Source of the DNA: Halioglobus sp.
GTDB lineage: Bacteria > Pseudomonadota > Gammaproteobacteria > Pseudomonadales > Halieaceae
NCBI GenBank assembly: GCA_020443425.1
Contig: JAGRIE010000031.1
Span: forward strand, 1-47,182
Reading direction: 5' to 3'
DNA length: 47,182 nt
Every line of letters begins with the position of its first letter. Positions within the stretch are counted from its first letter, which is position 1. A program made the position numbers and the translations under genes. Positions 8,340 to 17,024 of the stretch are shown one piece after another. A model generated the notes under the pieces. It was not told the DNA's origin. It did no database searches and saw nothing but the letters and a program-made list of their open reading frames with translations.

Positions 8340-9734
8340 ATGGCTAACGAGGTAAGCAGTAAATCGGGCGCTGACATGGTTGCCCGCTCTCCGGGGCCGT
8401 CGTATCAGGACCTTCTCGACAGGGAAATCAACCCGGTGCCGGATTGCCTGCGGGAGGATACCCATCCGTACCTCGGGTCAGGAAACCTGTCGGTTGACCG
8501 GTACCTGTCACGAGAATTCCATGAGCGGGAAGTCGAGCATATCTGGCAGCGCACCTGGCAGGCAGTGTGCCGGGAAACCGAAGTCGGGCAGCCCGGTGAC
8601 ACGCATGTCTATGACATCACCCGCTTCTCCATTATCGTCACCCGCACCGGCGCCGGTGACCTGCAGGCTTTCCGGAACGCCTGCCTTCACCGCGGCCGCC
8701 AGTTGGTTGATAAGAGCGGCAGCTACCAGAATTTCCGCTGTCCCTACCATGCTTTCACCTGGAGCCTGGAGGGCGATTTCAAATGGGCGCCGTGCAAATG
8801 GGACTTTGCCCATGTCAGGGAGGCGGAGTTTGGCCTGCCAGCTGTACAGGTGGATACCTGGGGTGGCTGGGTCTTTATCAATATGGACCTCAGCGCGCCG
8901 CCACTGCGGGACTATCTCGGTGTCCTACCCGAGCACTTTGAGCGCTGGAAGCCAGAGAACGGCTACAAAATGGTCCATGTTGAGAAAGTCATTCCCTGCA
9001 ACTGGAAGGTGGGCTGGGAAGCCTTTATCGAGTCCTACCATGCGGTGGCGACACACCCGCAGATCCTGCCCTACACAGAGGATGTGGATTCCCAGTATGA
9101 CGTCTGGGGTGACCATATCAGTCGCACCATCACGGCGCTGGGTGTGCCTAGCTTCCACCTGAAGGACATTTCAGACCAGGATGTGGTCGACTCCATGCTG
9201 GGTGTCTCTGCCATGGTCGCCACGCCCAATCACGCCAGCGTGCCGGACGGTATGAGCGCAAGGGAGTATATCGGTCGATTGAATTCCGAGGCCTTCAGCG
9301 AAAATCACGACAGGGAACTCGCCAGTTTCGCCACCAATGCCGAACGCATGGACTCCATCCTGTACTCGATCTTTCCCAATTTTGCTCCCTGGGCGGGGTT
9401 TCACCCGAACATTACCTACCGCTTCCGCCCCAATGGTGACGATCACACCACAGCACTGATGGAGATCATTGTCATCAAACAACTGCCCACCGGGGCTGAG
9501 CGACCAAAAGATGTGCCGGTTCGGCGCCTGGGCGACACGGAGTTGTTTTCCGAGGCTCCCGAATTGGGTGTGAGCCTGGGCACCATTTTTGACCAGGACC
9601 TGTTCAATATGCCCATGATCCAGAAGGGCATGCACAGCCTGAAGTCCGGGGAACTGGTGCTGGCAAACTATCAGGAAGTACGCATTCGCCACTTCCACCA
9701 AACTATCGACAAGTATATCAACGGTGAGCTGTAG
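8340..9734 (+). CDS. Rieske non-heme iron ring-hydroxylating oxygenase, alpha subunit
   Basis: This 464-residue protein has a Rieske [2Fe-2S] domain with C115-x-H117 and C134-x2-H137, then a catalytic domain with the iron-binding ESYHAVATH (H234 and H239). It is a ring-hydroxylating oxygenase alpha subunit, which inserts oxygen into an aromatic or alicyclic substrate. I chose ATG at 8340 because CTGGAGG precedes it by nine bases; an upstream TTG at 8331 abuts that site. No beta subunit, ferredoxin or reductase gene is nearby, so electrons must come from elsewhere. The P450 gene follows after 31 bp and is probably in the same transcript. The substrate is unknown. Confidence 0.92.
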   Translation: MANEVSSKSGADMVARSPGPSYQDLLDREINPVPDCLREDTHPYLGSGNLSVDRYLSREFHEREVEHIWQRTWQAVCRETEVGQPGDTHVYDITRFSIIVTRTGAGDLQAFRNACLHRGRQLVDKSGSYQNFRCPYHAFTWSLEGDFKWAPCKWDFAHVREAEFGLPAVQVDTWGGWVFINMDLSAPPLRDYLGVLPEHFERWKPENGYKMVHVEKVIPCNWKVGWEAFIESYHAVATHPQILPYTEDVDSQYDVWGDHISRTITALGVPSFHLKDISDQDVVDSMLGVSAMVATPNHASVPDGMSAREYIGRLNSEAFSENHDRELASFATNAERMDSILYSIFPNFAPWAGFHPNITYRFRPNGDDHTTALMEIIVIKQLPTGAERPKDVPVRRLGDTELFSEAPELGVSLGTIFDQDLFNMPMIQKGMHSLKSGELVLANYQEVRIRHFHQTIDKYINGEL

Positions 9735-9765
9735 CAGCGTGCATCGTCACGAGGAGGCCAAAACA

Positions 9766-11022
9766 ATGAGCAAGTGTCCTGCGGATTTCAATTTCTTCGA
9801 TGAGAGTGTGCTGAACTGTCCATACGAGTTTTACCGGACGCTGCAGGAGCAGGCTCCTGTCTATCAACTGCCAGGCACGGACATTTTCATGGTGACGCGG
9901 CACGCTGATGTGAAAAAACTGTTGAAAGATACTGCGACGTTCTCGAACAACTTCACTCACCTGCTGAAGGGGCCGGAACCGGCACCGGAGGTCACCGCGA
10001 TCTATGCCAGGGCCTGGCAGCCGGTGGATACCATGATTACCGCTGATCCGCCACGACACAAAACCTACCGTACGCTGGTCAACAAGGTATTCAGTGCGAG
10101 CCGCGTCAATGCGATGGAAGACTACATGAAGGCCATCGTCCATGAACTGATCGACAGTTTTATTGACCGTGGTGAGTGTGATTTTATCCGCGAGTTCACG
10201 ACACCACTGCCTGTATATGTGATCGCAGATCAACTGGGTGTCCCGCGCAGGGACCTGGCGGAGTTCAAGCGCTGGTCTGATTCCTTTGCGCGGCGCCTGA
10301 GCCAGATGGCCACACCGGAAGAGCAGGTAGAGGATGCGAAAAATATTGTTGCCTTCCAGTTCTACTTCGCTGAGATGATTGAGGAGCGAAGGAGCCATCC
10401 GCGTGACGACATTATCTCTGATCTTGTGGTAACACAGATCGAAGACCCTGACAGCGGCGCAGTGCGCCCACTGGATATGGAGGAGCTTCAAAGTATCCTG
10501 CAGCAACTGATGGTTGCAGGTAACGAGACCACCACCTCGGCCATTACCGGTGGCATGCTCAGTCTGGCTCAAAACCCGCAGCAGATGAAAGCGCTGCAGG
10601 ATGACTCCGGAAAAATCGGCAACGCAGTGGAAGAGATCCTGCGCATGGAATCCCCCAGTGCGGGTATGTGGCGTGTGGTGAAAAAGGACACGGAATTCAA
10701 CGGGGTAAAAATACCGCGGAATGCGCTGTTGATGCTGCGCTATCACGCGGCAAACCGTGACCAGCAGCTGTTCGATCAGCCCAACGCTATCTGTGTCGAT
10801 AGGGAAAACGCTGATGACCATATCGCTTTTGGCCAGGGGATTCACTTCTGCCCCGGTGCGATGTTGGCGAGGAAGGAGATGAATGTAGCCTTCACCGCCT
10901 TGCTGTCCAGATTGGACAACATACAGTTGGTGCAAGAGAAGTGCGACCTGACGTACTGGCCAAATATTGTGTTGCGGGGGCTGAAGGAACTGCACATCCG
11001 CTTTGACAGGCGCGCAGTATGA
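9766..11022 (+). CDS. Cytochrome P450 monooxygenase
   Basis: The 418-residue protein is a soluble bacterial P450. It shows the I-helix oxygen-binding motif AGNETT (251-256), the ExxR motif EILR (290-293) and the heme signature FGQGIHFCPG with the thiolate C362. The early segment ADPPRHKTYR is also typical. ATG at 9766 was chosen because GAGGAGG lies eight bases upstream; the frame remains open further upstream. No ferredoxin or ferredoxin reductase gene is next to it. Being directly behind a Rieske oxygenase, it likely works on the same compound, perhaps a terpenoid, steroid or fatty acid, but this cannot be decided from sequence. Confidence 0.94.
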   Translation: MSKCPADFNFFDESVLNCPYEFYRTLQEQAPVYQLPGTDIFMVTRHADVKKLLKDTATFSNNFTHLLKGPEPAPEVTAIYARAWQPVDTMITADPPRHKTYRTLVNKVFSASRVNAMEDYMKAIVHELIDSFIDRGECDFIREFTTPLPVYVIADQLGVPRRDLAEFKRWSDSFARRLSQMATPEEQVEDAKNIVAFQFYFAEMIEERRSHPRDDIISDLVVTQIEDPDSGAVRPLDMEELQSILQQLMVAGNETTTSAITGGMLSLAQNPQQMKALQDDSGKIGNAVEEILRMESPSAGMWRVVKKDTEFNGVKIPRNALLMLRYHAANRDQQLFDQPNAICVDRENADDHIAFGQGIHFCPGAMLARKEMNVAFTALLSRLDNIQLVQEKCDLTYWPNIVLRGLKELHIRFDRRAV

Positions 11023-11127
11023 GGGCTGGAGTTCTGGTGTTCCTCCCGCTTCTGGAATAGCTGCAGTCCTCCGACGGCCATGAACCGGTATCTCTACGGC
11101 CGCTAATATCCAGCTATACTTCGCCGA

Positions 11128-12387
11128 ATGGAAAAGACTGAAGAGAAAAAATCCAGGGTCAGGCTGGTCATCAATCTGGTGATCTGGGCTGGCCTCATCC
11201 TGTATCTGGCACACGGCAGGGGGTATCTGGATCAATCGCTGTTCGATGATGGAAAGCGCTTCGTCGCGGACCTGCTGGTAAAAATGGTTGATACGCTTGG
11301 GTCTTCATCAGGCGCACTGAGGCTGCAGGTTGAAGCGGGAAAGCTTTACTTCGCAATTGGTGATGATGACGCCGCGTTCGCCGTGCTTGACCCCGCATTA
11401 CCTCGGATAGCCGAACTGGATAATGTACAACAACGCCGCTATGCGGATGTGTATTTTGTGCTCGGTGAAATTACGGCAGCAGATGCGCAGTTCGCCCGCG
11501 CCAGGGGCTACCTGTTGCAAGGCCTCAGGCTGGAGCCAAACAACCTGATGTACCAGCTGTACCTGGGCGATATGTATATGAAGGCGGGGGATACCAGGCT
11601 GGCGCGAGAACACTATCTCGAGTTGCTGGAAACGCCCGGTCTCGCACCCGAACAGCGGGCGATGATCAGAATCAGTATGCCCGAAGGCGATGGCGTGGAC
11701 CGCTTTACCGAGGAGTCCCGCAAACAACTGGCGCAAATGGCCTTTCTGGATTACCCGCTGATAACACTGGTGCCGATCAATAAATTGCCCGATGCTGTGG
11801 TGCCGACAGAGTTATGCCTGATCCTTGAATCTGTGTTTCGCATGGGGTGTGTTGTAAAAAGCCCGATAACGTTTGCGCCAAACGAGGCGGGGCTGAGAAA
11901 TGGGCAGATAGACGCTGTCGCAGTGATTGCTGAACTGGAGTCGACATTTGCGCGACCGGGCGTCGCCCCCATCGTCGGGATCATGTCAGAGGATATCTTC
12001 TCGGGAACCGCGAGATTTGTATTTTCGACACAAGCGCTCGACAGCGGTTATGGCGTTGTCTCCACCTTCCGGTTTTTTCAAACTGGCAGGTACAGTTATG
12101 CCAACGAAAACATTTATAACCGGCGGCTGACGGTACAGTTGATCTCAGTAGTTGGTCAACTGCTCGGATTCGAGAGGCCTTTGCAGCCTTACTGTCCACT
12201 AGCCTATCCCAACAGCCTTGATGAATTCCTGTTGAAGAGAGCCGCACTGTGTCCATCCACCCAAAGCTCACTTGACGAGCTTTTGGCCGAGCTTGGCACT
12301 CAGGAGGGTATCCGTTTCAGCAAGTTTTCAAGCGCGAAAATTAGCAGGATACTCGAGGTTAAAGCCAGATATGGTATCGACGGCTAG
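11128..12387 (+). CDS. Membrane-anchored TPR protein fused to a degenerate archaemetzincin-like domain
   Basis: Residues 11-28 form a membrane anchor and residues 60-170 look like TPR repeats (for example QFARARGYLLQGLRLEPNN). From about 215 to 375 the protein follows the archaemetzincin pattern: IVGIMSEDIF, ARFVFSTQALDSG, GVVSTFRF, then CPLAYPNSLDEFLLKRAALC. The zinc site HExxHxxGxxHC of true archaemetzincins is replaced by SVVGQLLGFERP (340-351), so all three histidines and the glutamate are missing. The downstream cysteine/asparagine-serine-leucine block is kept. It is therefore probably a non-catalytic member that kept the fold. The gene follows the P450 by about 105 bp on the same strand; any functional link is unproven. 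Confidence 0.7.
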   Translation: MEKTEEKKSRVRLVINLVIWAGLILYLAHGRGYLDQSLFDDGKRFVADLLVKMVDTLGSSSGALRLQVEAGKLYFAIGDDDAAFAVLDPALPRIAELDNVQQRRYADVYFVLGEITAADAQFARARGYLLQGLRLEPNNLMYQLYLGDMYMKAGDTRLAREHYLELLETPGLAPEQRAMIRISMPEGDGVDRFTEESRKQLAQMAFLDYPLITLVPINKLPDAVVPTELCLILESVFRMGCVVKSPITFAPNEAGLRNGQIDAVAVIAELESTFARPGVAPIVGIMSEDIFSGTARFVFSTQALDSGYGVVSTFRFFQTGRYSYANENIYNRRLTVQLISVVGQLLGFERPLQPYCPLAYPNSLDEFLLKRAALCPSTQSSLDELLAELGTQEGIRFSKFSSAKISRILEVKARYGIDG

Positions 12388-12577
12388 GTAGCCACCTGCA
12401 AGCGATATCTGCAATGAGCGCATCCGTGCCTGCGTCCAGTGTCAGCAGAGCAACGGGCTTGTTCAGCCGCTGGGCTCGAGCCATGGTAGGGCATGGTCAG
12501 TGAGTGGCAAGCTGGACACAGGCCATCCAAACACCTAGTGTAGCCAGCATGAATGTCCAAAAAAAGGAAAAAAATGG

Positions 12578-14767
12578 ATGCACTATATACTGAAGAGTTG
12601 CTATGCAATCGCCCTGGTTTGCCTGCTTTACGGTTGTAGTAACACCAATGACTCATCCGGTCCACAGGATGCGCCGCCCAATATTCTGTTTATCATTCTT
12701 GACGATGTCGGCATAGACCAGATGCAGGCCTTCGGCTACGGCGGGGCAACGCCGCCACAGACACCGCATATCAATGCCATAGCAGGTGCAGGGGTGAGTT
12801 TTCGCAATCTGTGGGCGATGCCGGAATGTTCACCGAGCAGAGCGCTGGTATTTGAGGGACGTTTCCCCTTGCGCACCAATGTGACAGATGCGATTCTCGC
12901 GGTTGACCTCGCCAATTCTCAGGTACCGCCTTACGAAAGTACGACGCCCGTTATATTGCGCGAACGCGGTTATCAAAGCGCCCTGTTTGGCAAATTTCAT
13001 CTTACCGGTTCGAACGTCAACCAGACCGCAACTGACAATAATCCACTGGGGTTCACTGCCGTGCACCAGCTTGGGTGGGATTTCTTCAAGGGGTGGCAGG
13101 AGGGGGCTCCATTTCCCATTGACACCACGGCTGGAGGCGTTGCCGCTGAAGGCGTCAGCTACAGCTGTGGTTTCGTCCCGGGCAGTGGCTCACCGAATGG
13201 ATCGGATGCAGGGGCCTGCTATTTCGTCGACAGTTCCTGTGAGGAGCTTGCCAGCAGCGAACAGGCCCCGACGCCCGGTCGCACCTGCCTGGAGCGCGGC
13301 GGAATCTTCGTACCCGATGCGGCCTGTAGTGTCGGGTCTGTGCCGGCCAATGTCGATTTCACCTTACAGAATGGCTACTACGTTGGCGAACTGCTCGTCA
13401 ATCAACCCGATGGCAGCTATGAGATATACCCGCCCGATGACCCGTCTGGCGCCGCCCGCAGCTACCGGTCAATTATTGAAAGCAACTGGGCAATTGACTG
13501 GATCAGAAACCAGTCTGCCGGTGTTCCCTGGATGGCTACCGTTTCCTACTCGTCGGCGCACTCCCCCTTTCAGCAACCACCCACATCGCTGCTGCCGCCA
13601 GATTCGGTGCCGACAGCGGGTTTTGACTGTGAGTCGGCAGGCGATCAGCGAGTACTCAGTAACCAGATGATCGAGTCAATGGACAGGGAGATCGGCCGTG
13701 TTCTGGTTGAGAGCGGTATAGCGACATTTGACGATGGCGCCCTGCAGCTTACGCCGGAACATGCTAACACCATGATAGTGGTACTCGGCGATAACGGAAC
13801 CTATGCGCCAGCGGTGAAGGCCCCGTTCAACCCCGTCCGTTCCAAAGGCACTGTTTACCAGACGGGCGTATGGACCCCGCTCATTGTTGCCGGCTCACTG
13901 GTCGAGGAGCCCGGGCGCGATGTGGATGCAATGGTCAATATTGCCGATGTATTTCAGTTGTTCGCCGAGATCGCGGGAATCGATGTACACGATGTCGTGC
14001 CGCCATCGCGCCAACTCGATTCGGTTGCGATGTTGCCCTACCTCGAGAATCCGGCGCAACAACCTATTCGGGAAACCAACTTCGCGCAGTTGGGCGAAAA
14101 CATCCAGCCGGTAGGCTACGAGGTTCCACCCTGTGTGATTCCGCTGGGAAGCGCAGCCATCTGTATCCAACTGTTCGCGGCACAGAGCCTGTGCAATTCA
14201 GAAGGTGGAGTCTGGTGGGGTGAGCCCGATGGTTCCAATCCTGCCGGTGTGGGCGCAGGAGCGCCGCAATCGAGCTGCTGCGCGGTGAACGAATACCAGG
14301 CAGCCAACAATGCGAAGCCGTACAGCGTGCAGCCCAGCTCACAACTGGCAATGCGCAATGCAGACTACAAGCTCGTACAGGCCACAACCACGAACTGGGA
14401 TGTACAGAGCAGTGCCTGCCAGACGGAAACCGTGACTGAGTTCTACGCTGTCGACGAGGGCATTCCTCCCAAGCTGGATAACGAGCACGCCGATCTTCTG
14501 GCTTCAGGTCATGCGCTGACGCCCGCAGAGCAGGAGGCCTACGACGGTCTGTCGCTGGCACTGGAGGACGTTCTGGATTCCAATGTAAGTTGCGTCGGTG
14601 ATGGCAACCGGGACGGAGTGATCGATGAGCTGGACATAGAGCAGCTCCAGTACTGGCGGGAACTCACTGGCCTGTCCAGTTGGTATGATTTCGACCTGAA
14701 CGGTCTGACGAACGAAGCCGATCTCGCGTTTATCACTGCGGGTTCTCTGCCCCGGGATTGCCCTTGA
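12578..14767 (+). CDS. Lipoprotein sulfatase with dockerin-like C-terminal repeats
   Basis: This 729-residue exported protein has a lipobox LLYGC (C20). A sulfatase domain starts at PPNILFIILDDVG, where D42 and D43 are metal ligands. The formylglycine site is CSPSR at 84-88, and LGDNGT and SKGTVYQTG further on are typical. Sulfatases hydrolyse sulfate esters; the substrate is unknown. The last 60 residues contain two calcium-loop-like repeats, DGNRDGVIDELD and DFDLNGLTNEADL, resembling dockerin type I modules. A cysteine-rich insert at about 190-260 and another near 525-570 are unusual. AGGAAA upstream is a plausible ribosome binding site. No anaerobic maturase or FGE gene is adjacent. Confidence 0.87.
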   Translation: MHYILKSCYAIALVCLLYGCSNTNDSSGPQDAPPNILFIILDDVGIDQMQAFGYGGATPPQTPHINAIAGAGVSFRNLWAMPECSPSRALVFEGRFPLRTNVTDAILAVDLANSQVPPYESTTPVILRERGYQSALFGKFHLTGSNVNQTATDNNPLGFTAVHQLGWDFFKGWQEGAPFPIDTTAGGVAAEGVSYSCGFVPGSGSPNGSDAGACYFVDSSCEELASSEQAPTPGRTCLERGGIFVPDAACSVGSVPANVDFTLQNGYYVGELLVNQPDGSYEIYPPDDPSGAARSYRSIIESNWAIDWIRNQSAGVPWMATVSYSSAHSPFQQPPTSLLPPDSVPTAGFDCESAGDQRVLSNQMIESMDREIGRVLVESGIATFDDGALQLTPEHANTMIVVLGDNGTYAPAVKAPFNPVRSKGTVYQTGVWTPLIVAGSLVEEPGRDVDAMVNIADVFQLFAEIAGIDVHDVVPPSRQLDSVAMLPYLENPAQQPIRETNFAQLGENIQPVGYEVPPCVIPLGSAAICIQLFAAQSLCNSEGGVWWGEPDGSNPAGVGAGAPQSSCCAVNEYQAANNAKPYSVQPSSQLAMRNADYKLVQATTTNWDVQSSACQTETVTEFYAVDEGIPPKLDNEHADLLASGHALTPAEQEAYDGLSLALEDVLDSNVSCVGDGNRDGVIDELDIEQLQYWRELTGLSSWYDFDLNGLTNEADLAFITAGSLPRDCP

Positions 14768-14782
14768 CCTGAACACTCCTCA

Positions 14783-14806
14783 ACGTGGCTTATTGCACGG
14801 CCACGT
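14783..14806 (+). terminator. Hairpin after the sulfatase gene, possible terminator
   Basis: ACGTGGC and GCCACGT form a perfect 7-bp stem with a 10-base loop, 16 bp after the stop codon. There is no T-tract, so a rho-independent terminator is not established. Confidence 0.3.
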
Positions 14807-14855
14807 CGGGGTCACGCTGTATCCCCTTGTCTGTCCAGTTTTCGATGGCCTGGCA

Positions 14856-15000
14856 TTAGTTCAGGATGTCACCGGTGGTCATGACCGCAGGTGAAAGCGC
14901 CATGGTCTCGTGCGGGCTTGTATCGCGCGCATTGCTGCCCTCGATATCCATGGTCCAGAACTGCATCGATGCCCGCGTGTAATGCCAGGAAGTCGGGCGC
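14856..15000 (-). pseudogene. Possible decayed coding fragment, unidentified
   Basis: On the minus strand this part of the 287-bp gap between the sulfatase and the next lipoprotein reads as protein-like sequence ending in FWTMDIEGSNARDTSPHETM and ALSPAVMTTGDILN, then a stop at 14856-14858. After the stop the frame continues with CQAIENWTDKGIQ. No start codon or family could be assigned. It may be the C-terminal end of a lost gene. Confidence 0.2.
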
Positions 15001-15054
15001 CTGCCGGGGAGGGGAGGTTTTGAATCCCGGCAGTTGCTGGGTTGGGGTCTGGCG

Positions 15055-15495
15055 CTAGCGAATATCGCCGCAGAAAATATTCAGGTTGTTATCTGCAGGG
15101 CTTGTCCTGACAACAAGTGCGTGAGGCGCGGATCGCAAGGCATCAAGTGTGACGGGTGCTTCTCGCGACAGCGTCCAACCCGTTTCGGTCGGGGTGGTAT
15201 GCGTTGTGTTATTCAGCGAGTAAGCCGGTTCAGGCGACAACGCCGCGCAGCTGCCTGGGTAGATAAACGTGTAGAGCTGCAGTGGCCTGCTCACCCCGCC
15301 AGGGACCGCTCCGATGAGATACGTGATATCGGTGAGGTCGCCTCGGCCAACCAGCGTTGCCTGGGCGATCGCGCCCTCGTTCTGCTCGCCCCCTTGCAGC
15401 CGGATGGTCAGCACCTCCCGTTCTCCGCCAGTGCCGGCACAGCCCGCCGACATCCCGCTCAACGCCACCAGTAACAGCGCAGTTCTCATCTTCAT
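15055..15495 (-). CDS. Lipoprotein of an SOD/CHRD-like secreted family, His motif lost
   Basis: The 146-residue product has a lipoprotein signal ending in MSAGC (C19). The mature part follows a pattern I know from small secreted proteins with a Cu/Zn-SOD- or CHRD-like layout: QNEG-A-ATL near the start, PLQLYTFIYPGSCAAL in the middle and HALVV...FCGDI at the end. In that pattern the middle is normally PaHIHxGxC; here the histidines are tyrosine, phenylalanine and tyrosine. The cysteine pair may still form a disulfide. The match is from memory and moderate. The gene is divergent from the 59-residue secreted peptide gene. Confidence 0.6.
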   Translation of the reverse strand: MKMRTALLLVALSGMSAGCAGTGGEREVLTIRLQGGEQNEGAIAQATLVGRGDLTDITYLIGAVPGGVSRPLQLYTFIYPGSCAALSPEPAYSLNNTTHTTPTETGWTLSREAPVTLDALRSAPHALVVRTSPADNNLNIFCGDIR

Positions 15496-15650
15496 CAGCC
15501 TTTCCTTTCCAGTTTATGTTTGTAGTGTTGGCTCGCATCGCGAGTTTACGCTTTTCCAGGGATTTTTTTCAAACCGGATCGGAGGTTCGCGCGTAGCTAT
15601 CATGTCAACCACTTCACGGCAACGGGAAAAACCAATACAGGAGCCCTGAT

Positions 15651-15830
15651 ATGTCCAGAGTAAACCTCAGCCTTGTGCTGTTTGCCGTTTTTGCATTCGG
15701 TCTGCCGATATGGGCGATGCAGAGCAACGGTGAGAGTCGCGGGAAGCAGAGCAGCCTGATGTGGGGGCAGGCGGAGTCGCTGGATGACGCGACCATTGAC
15801 AACCTCGCAGCGTATATACAGACGCTGTGA
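15651..15830 (+). CDS. 59-residue exported peptide with a cytochrome c-like C-terminal helix
   Basis: A start at 15651 preceded by CAGGAG gives a 59-residue product. Residues 5-23 form a signal or anchor segment (NLSLVLFAVFAFGLPIWAM). The end, ESLDDATIDNLAAYIQTL, looks like the last helix of a class I cytochrome c, but there is no CxxCH. It overlaps the next gene by the four bases GTGA, a sign of translational coupling. It may be a small peptide in its own right or the vestige of a cytochrome. Confidence 0.6.
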   Translation: MSRVNLSLVLFAVFAFGLPIWAMQSNGESRGKQSSLMWGQAESLDDATIDNLAAYIQTL

Positions 15831-16573
15831 GCGCCTCATTGGATACATTGGGCGCGGTCAATGTCATCATCGTAGGCGATGGGGCTATCGGTGCGGCGCT
15901 GCTTGAACAGCTGTTGCGAAGGCCCAGTCTGCGACATGCCGTAGTACTGGGGCGCACCGCTAAACCGCCTGTCAGCGATGGGCGTGTCACCCGCCTGCGC
16001 TTTGATGCCTGCGACCCGGCCTCGGTAACGCGAGCGGCGTCAAGCGCGGGCGAGGTGCTGGGACGAGCGCATCTTCTTATCAATACAGTGGGCGTGTTGC
16101 ACAGCGAGACGCAGCAGCCTGAAAAGCAGTTGCGCAGCCTGTCAGCGGACCATTTACAACAGTCTTTCCTTGTCAACGCCACCCTGCTGCCCTTACTCGC
16201 GCAGGCATTCGGGGTGCTGTTGCGGCATGACGAACCGGCCGTGCTGGCCTCCCTGTCCGCCCGCGTCGGCAGTATCGAGGATAACCGGTCGGGTGGCTGG
16301 TACAGCTATCGCGCATCCAAAGCGGCACATAACATGCTGCTCAGGACGCTGGCGCTTGAGTGGAGGTTGAGTCATCGTAACGCTACCGTCGTTGCGCTAC
16401 ATCCGGGGACCGTCAGCTCCAGGCTCTCCGAACCTTTCTTGTCCCCCCGCTATAAAAACCGGGTGTTACAACCCGAAGAGTCTGCGCAGGCCCTGCTCCG
16501 TGTGATCGGCCAGCTGCAGCCGGAATCCTCTGGCCATTTTTACGACTGGCAGGGGCAACCCATACCCTGGTGA
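15827..16573 (+). CDS. Short-chain dehydrogenase/reductase, CsgA/C-factor type
   Basis: This 248-residue SDR has a Rossmann glycine motif GDGAIG (17-22), an NTVG segment near 86-89 in place of NNAG, catalytic Ser around 142-144 and YRASK with Y161 and K165. It starts with GTG overlapping the stop of the preceding small gene. The shortened, glycine-motif-first form resembles the C-factor-like SDRs often found next to cryptochrome/photolyase genes in gammaproteobacteria. The same strand downstream carries the PHA-granule protein, DASH cryptochrome and DUF3080 genes. The substrate is unknown. Confidence 0.87.
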   Translation: MSASLDTLGAVNVIIVGDGAIGAALLEQLLRRPSLRHAVVLGRTAKPPVSDGRVTRLRFDACDPASVTRAASSAGEVLGRAHLLINTVGVLHSETQQPEKQLRSLSADHLQQSFLVNATLLPLLAQAFGVLLRHDEPAVLASLSARVGSIEDNRSGGWYSYRASKAAHNMLLRTLALEWRLSHRNATVVALHPGTVSSRLSEPFLSPRYKNRVLQPEESAQALLRVIGQLQPESSGHFYDWQGQPIPW

Positions 16574-16645
16574 TATGCGCCAGGCGCAGTGCCGGTGCCG
16601 CAGGTGCTATGCTTGGCGCCTGGAACGATAATTGAGGTCAGTGCA

Positions 16646-16921
16646 ATGGCGAAGTTTCGGGTGACCAAGCCCTACACGATGGAAAAGGACGAAATTCGGG
16701 ACGTTGCTGAGCGGCTGGCAAAACGGCTGGAAGAAGAGCACGGGGTGAGGTCCCGCTGGAAAGGCGACTGTGTGCAGATCGAGGGCTCAGGGATCAGTGG
16801 AGAGATGACCTTCCACGACGGAATGATCGATATATCCGTAAAGCTGGGTATGTTGGTCTCCATGTTTGAGTCGGTGCTGAAAAAGGAGGTCAAGCGCTAT
16901 CTGGACGAGCACGTGAGTTGA
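16646..16921 (+). CDS. Polyhydroxyalkanoate granule-associated family protein
   Basis: The 91-residue protein belongs to the PHA_gran_rgn family of small cytosolic proteins named for their association with polyhydroxyalkanoate systems. It shows the pattern MAKFRVTKPYTMEKDEI, then AERLAKRLEEEHGVRSRW and GISGEMTFHDGMIDISVKLG. ATG at 16646 is chosen because TGAGGT sits seven bases upstream and because the family begins there. No PHA synthase is in the window, so the connection to granules is from the family name only. Confidence 0.82.
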   Translation: MAKFRVTKPYTMEKDEIRDVAERLAKRLEEEHGVRSRWKGDCVQIEGSGISGEMTFHDGMIDISVKLGMLVSMFESVLKKEVKRYLDEHVS

Positions 16922-16926
16922 GTGCT

Positions 16927-16943
16927 GGGGCCTCGTCGGCCCC
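16927..16943 (+). terminator. GC-rich hairpin after the PHA-granule gene
   Basis: GGGGCC-TCGTC-GGCCCC forms a 6-bp stem just after the stop at 16921. No T-tract follows, so it may only attenuate or protect the transcript. Confidence 0.35.
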
Positions 16944-17024
16944 CGCGTGCGGCGTGATGCATTGTGTGCCTGTAAGCGCCGAAAGCCGTTTTCACGAACA
17001 TCTGGAAGTGTCTGGAGCCAACTG

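Noticed and set aside
9718-11235. 505-residue minus-strand open frame opposite the P450 gene
   Set aside because: It is the antisense of a gene with complete P450 motifs and has no domain of its own.
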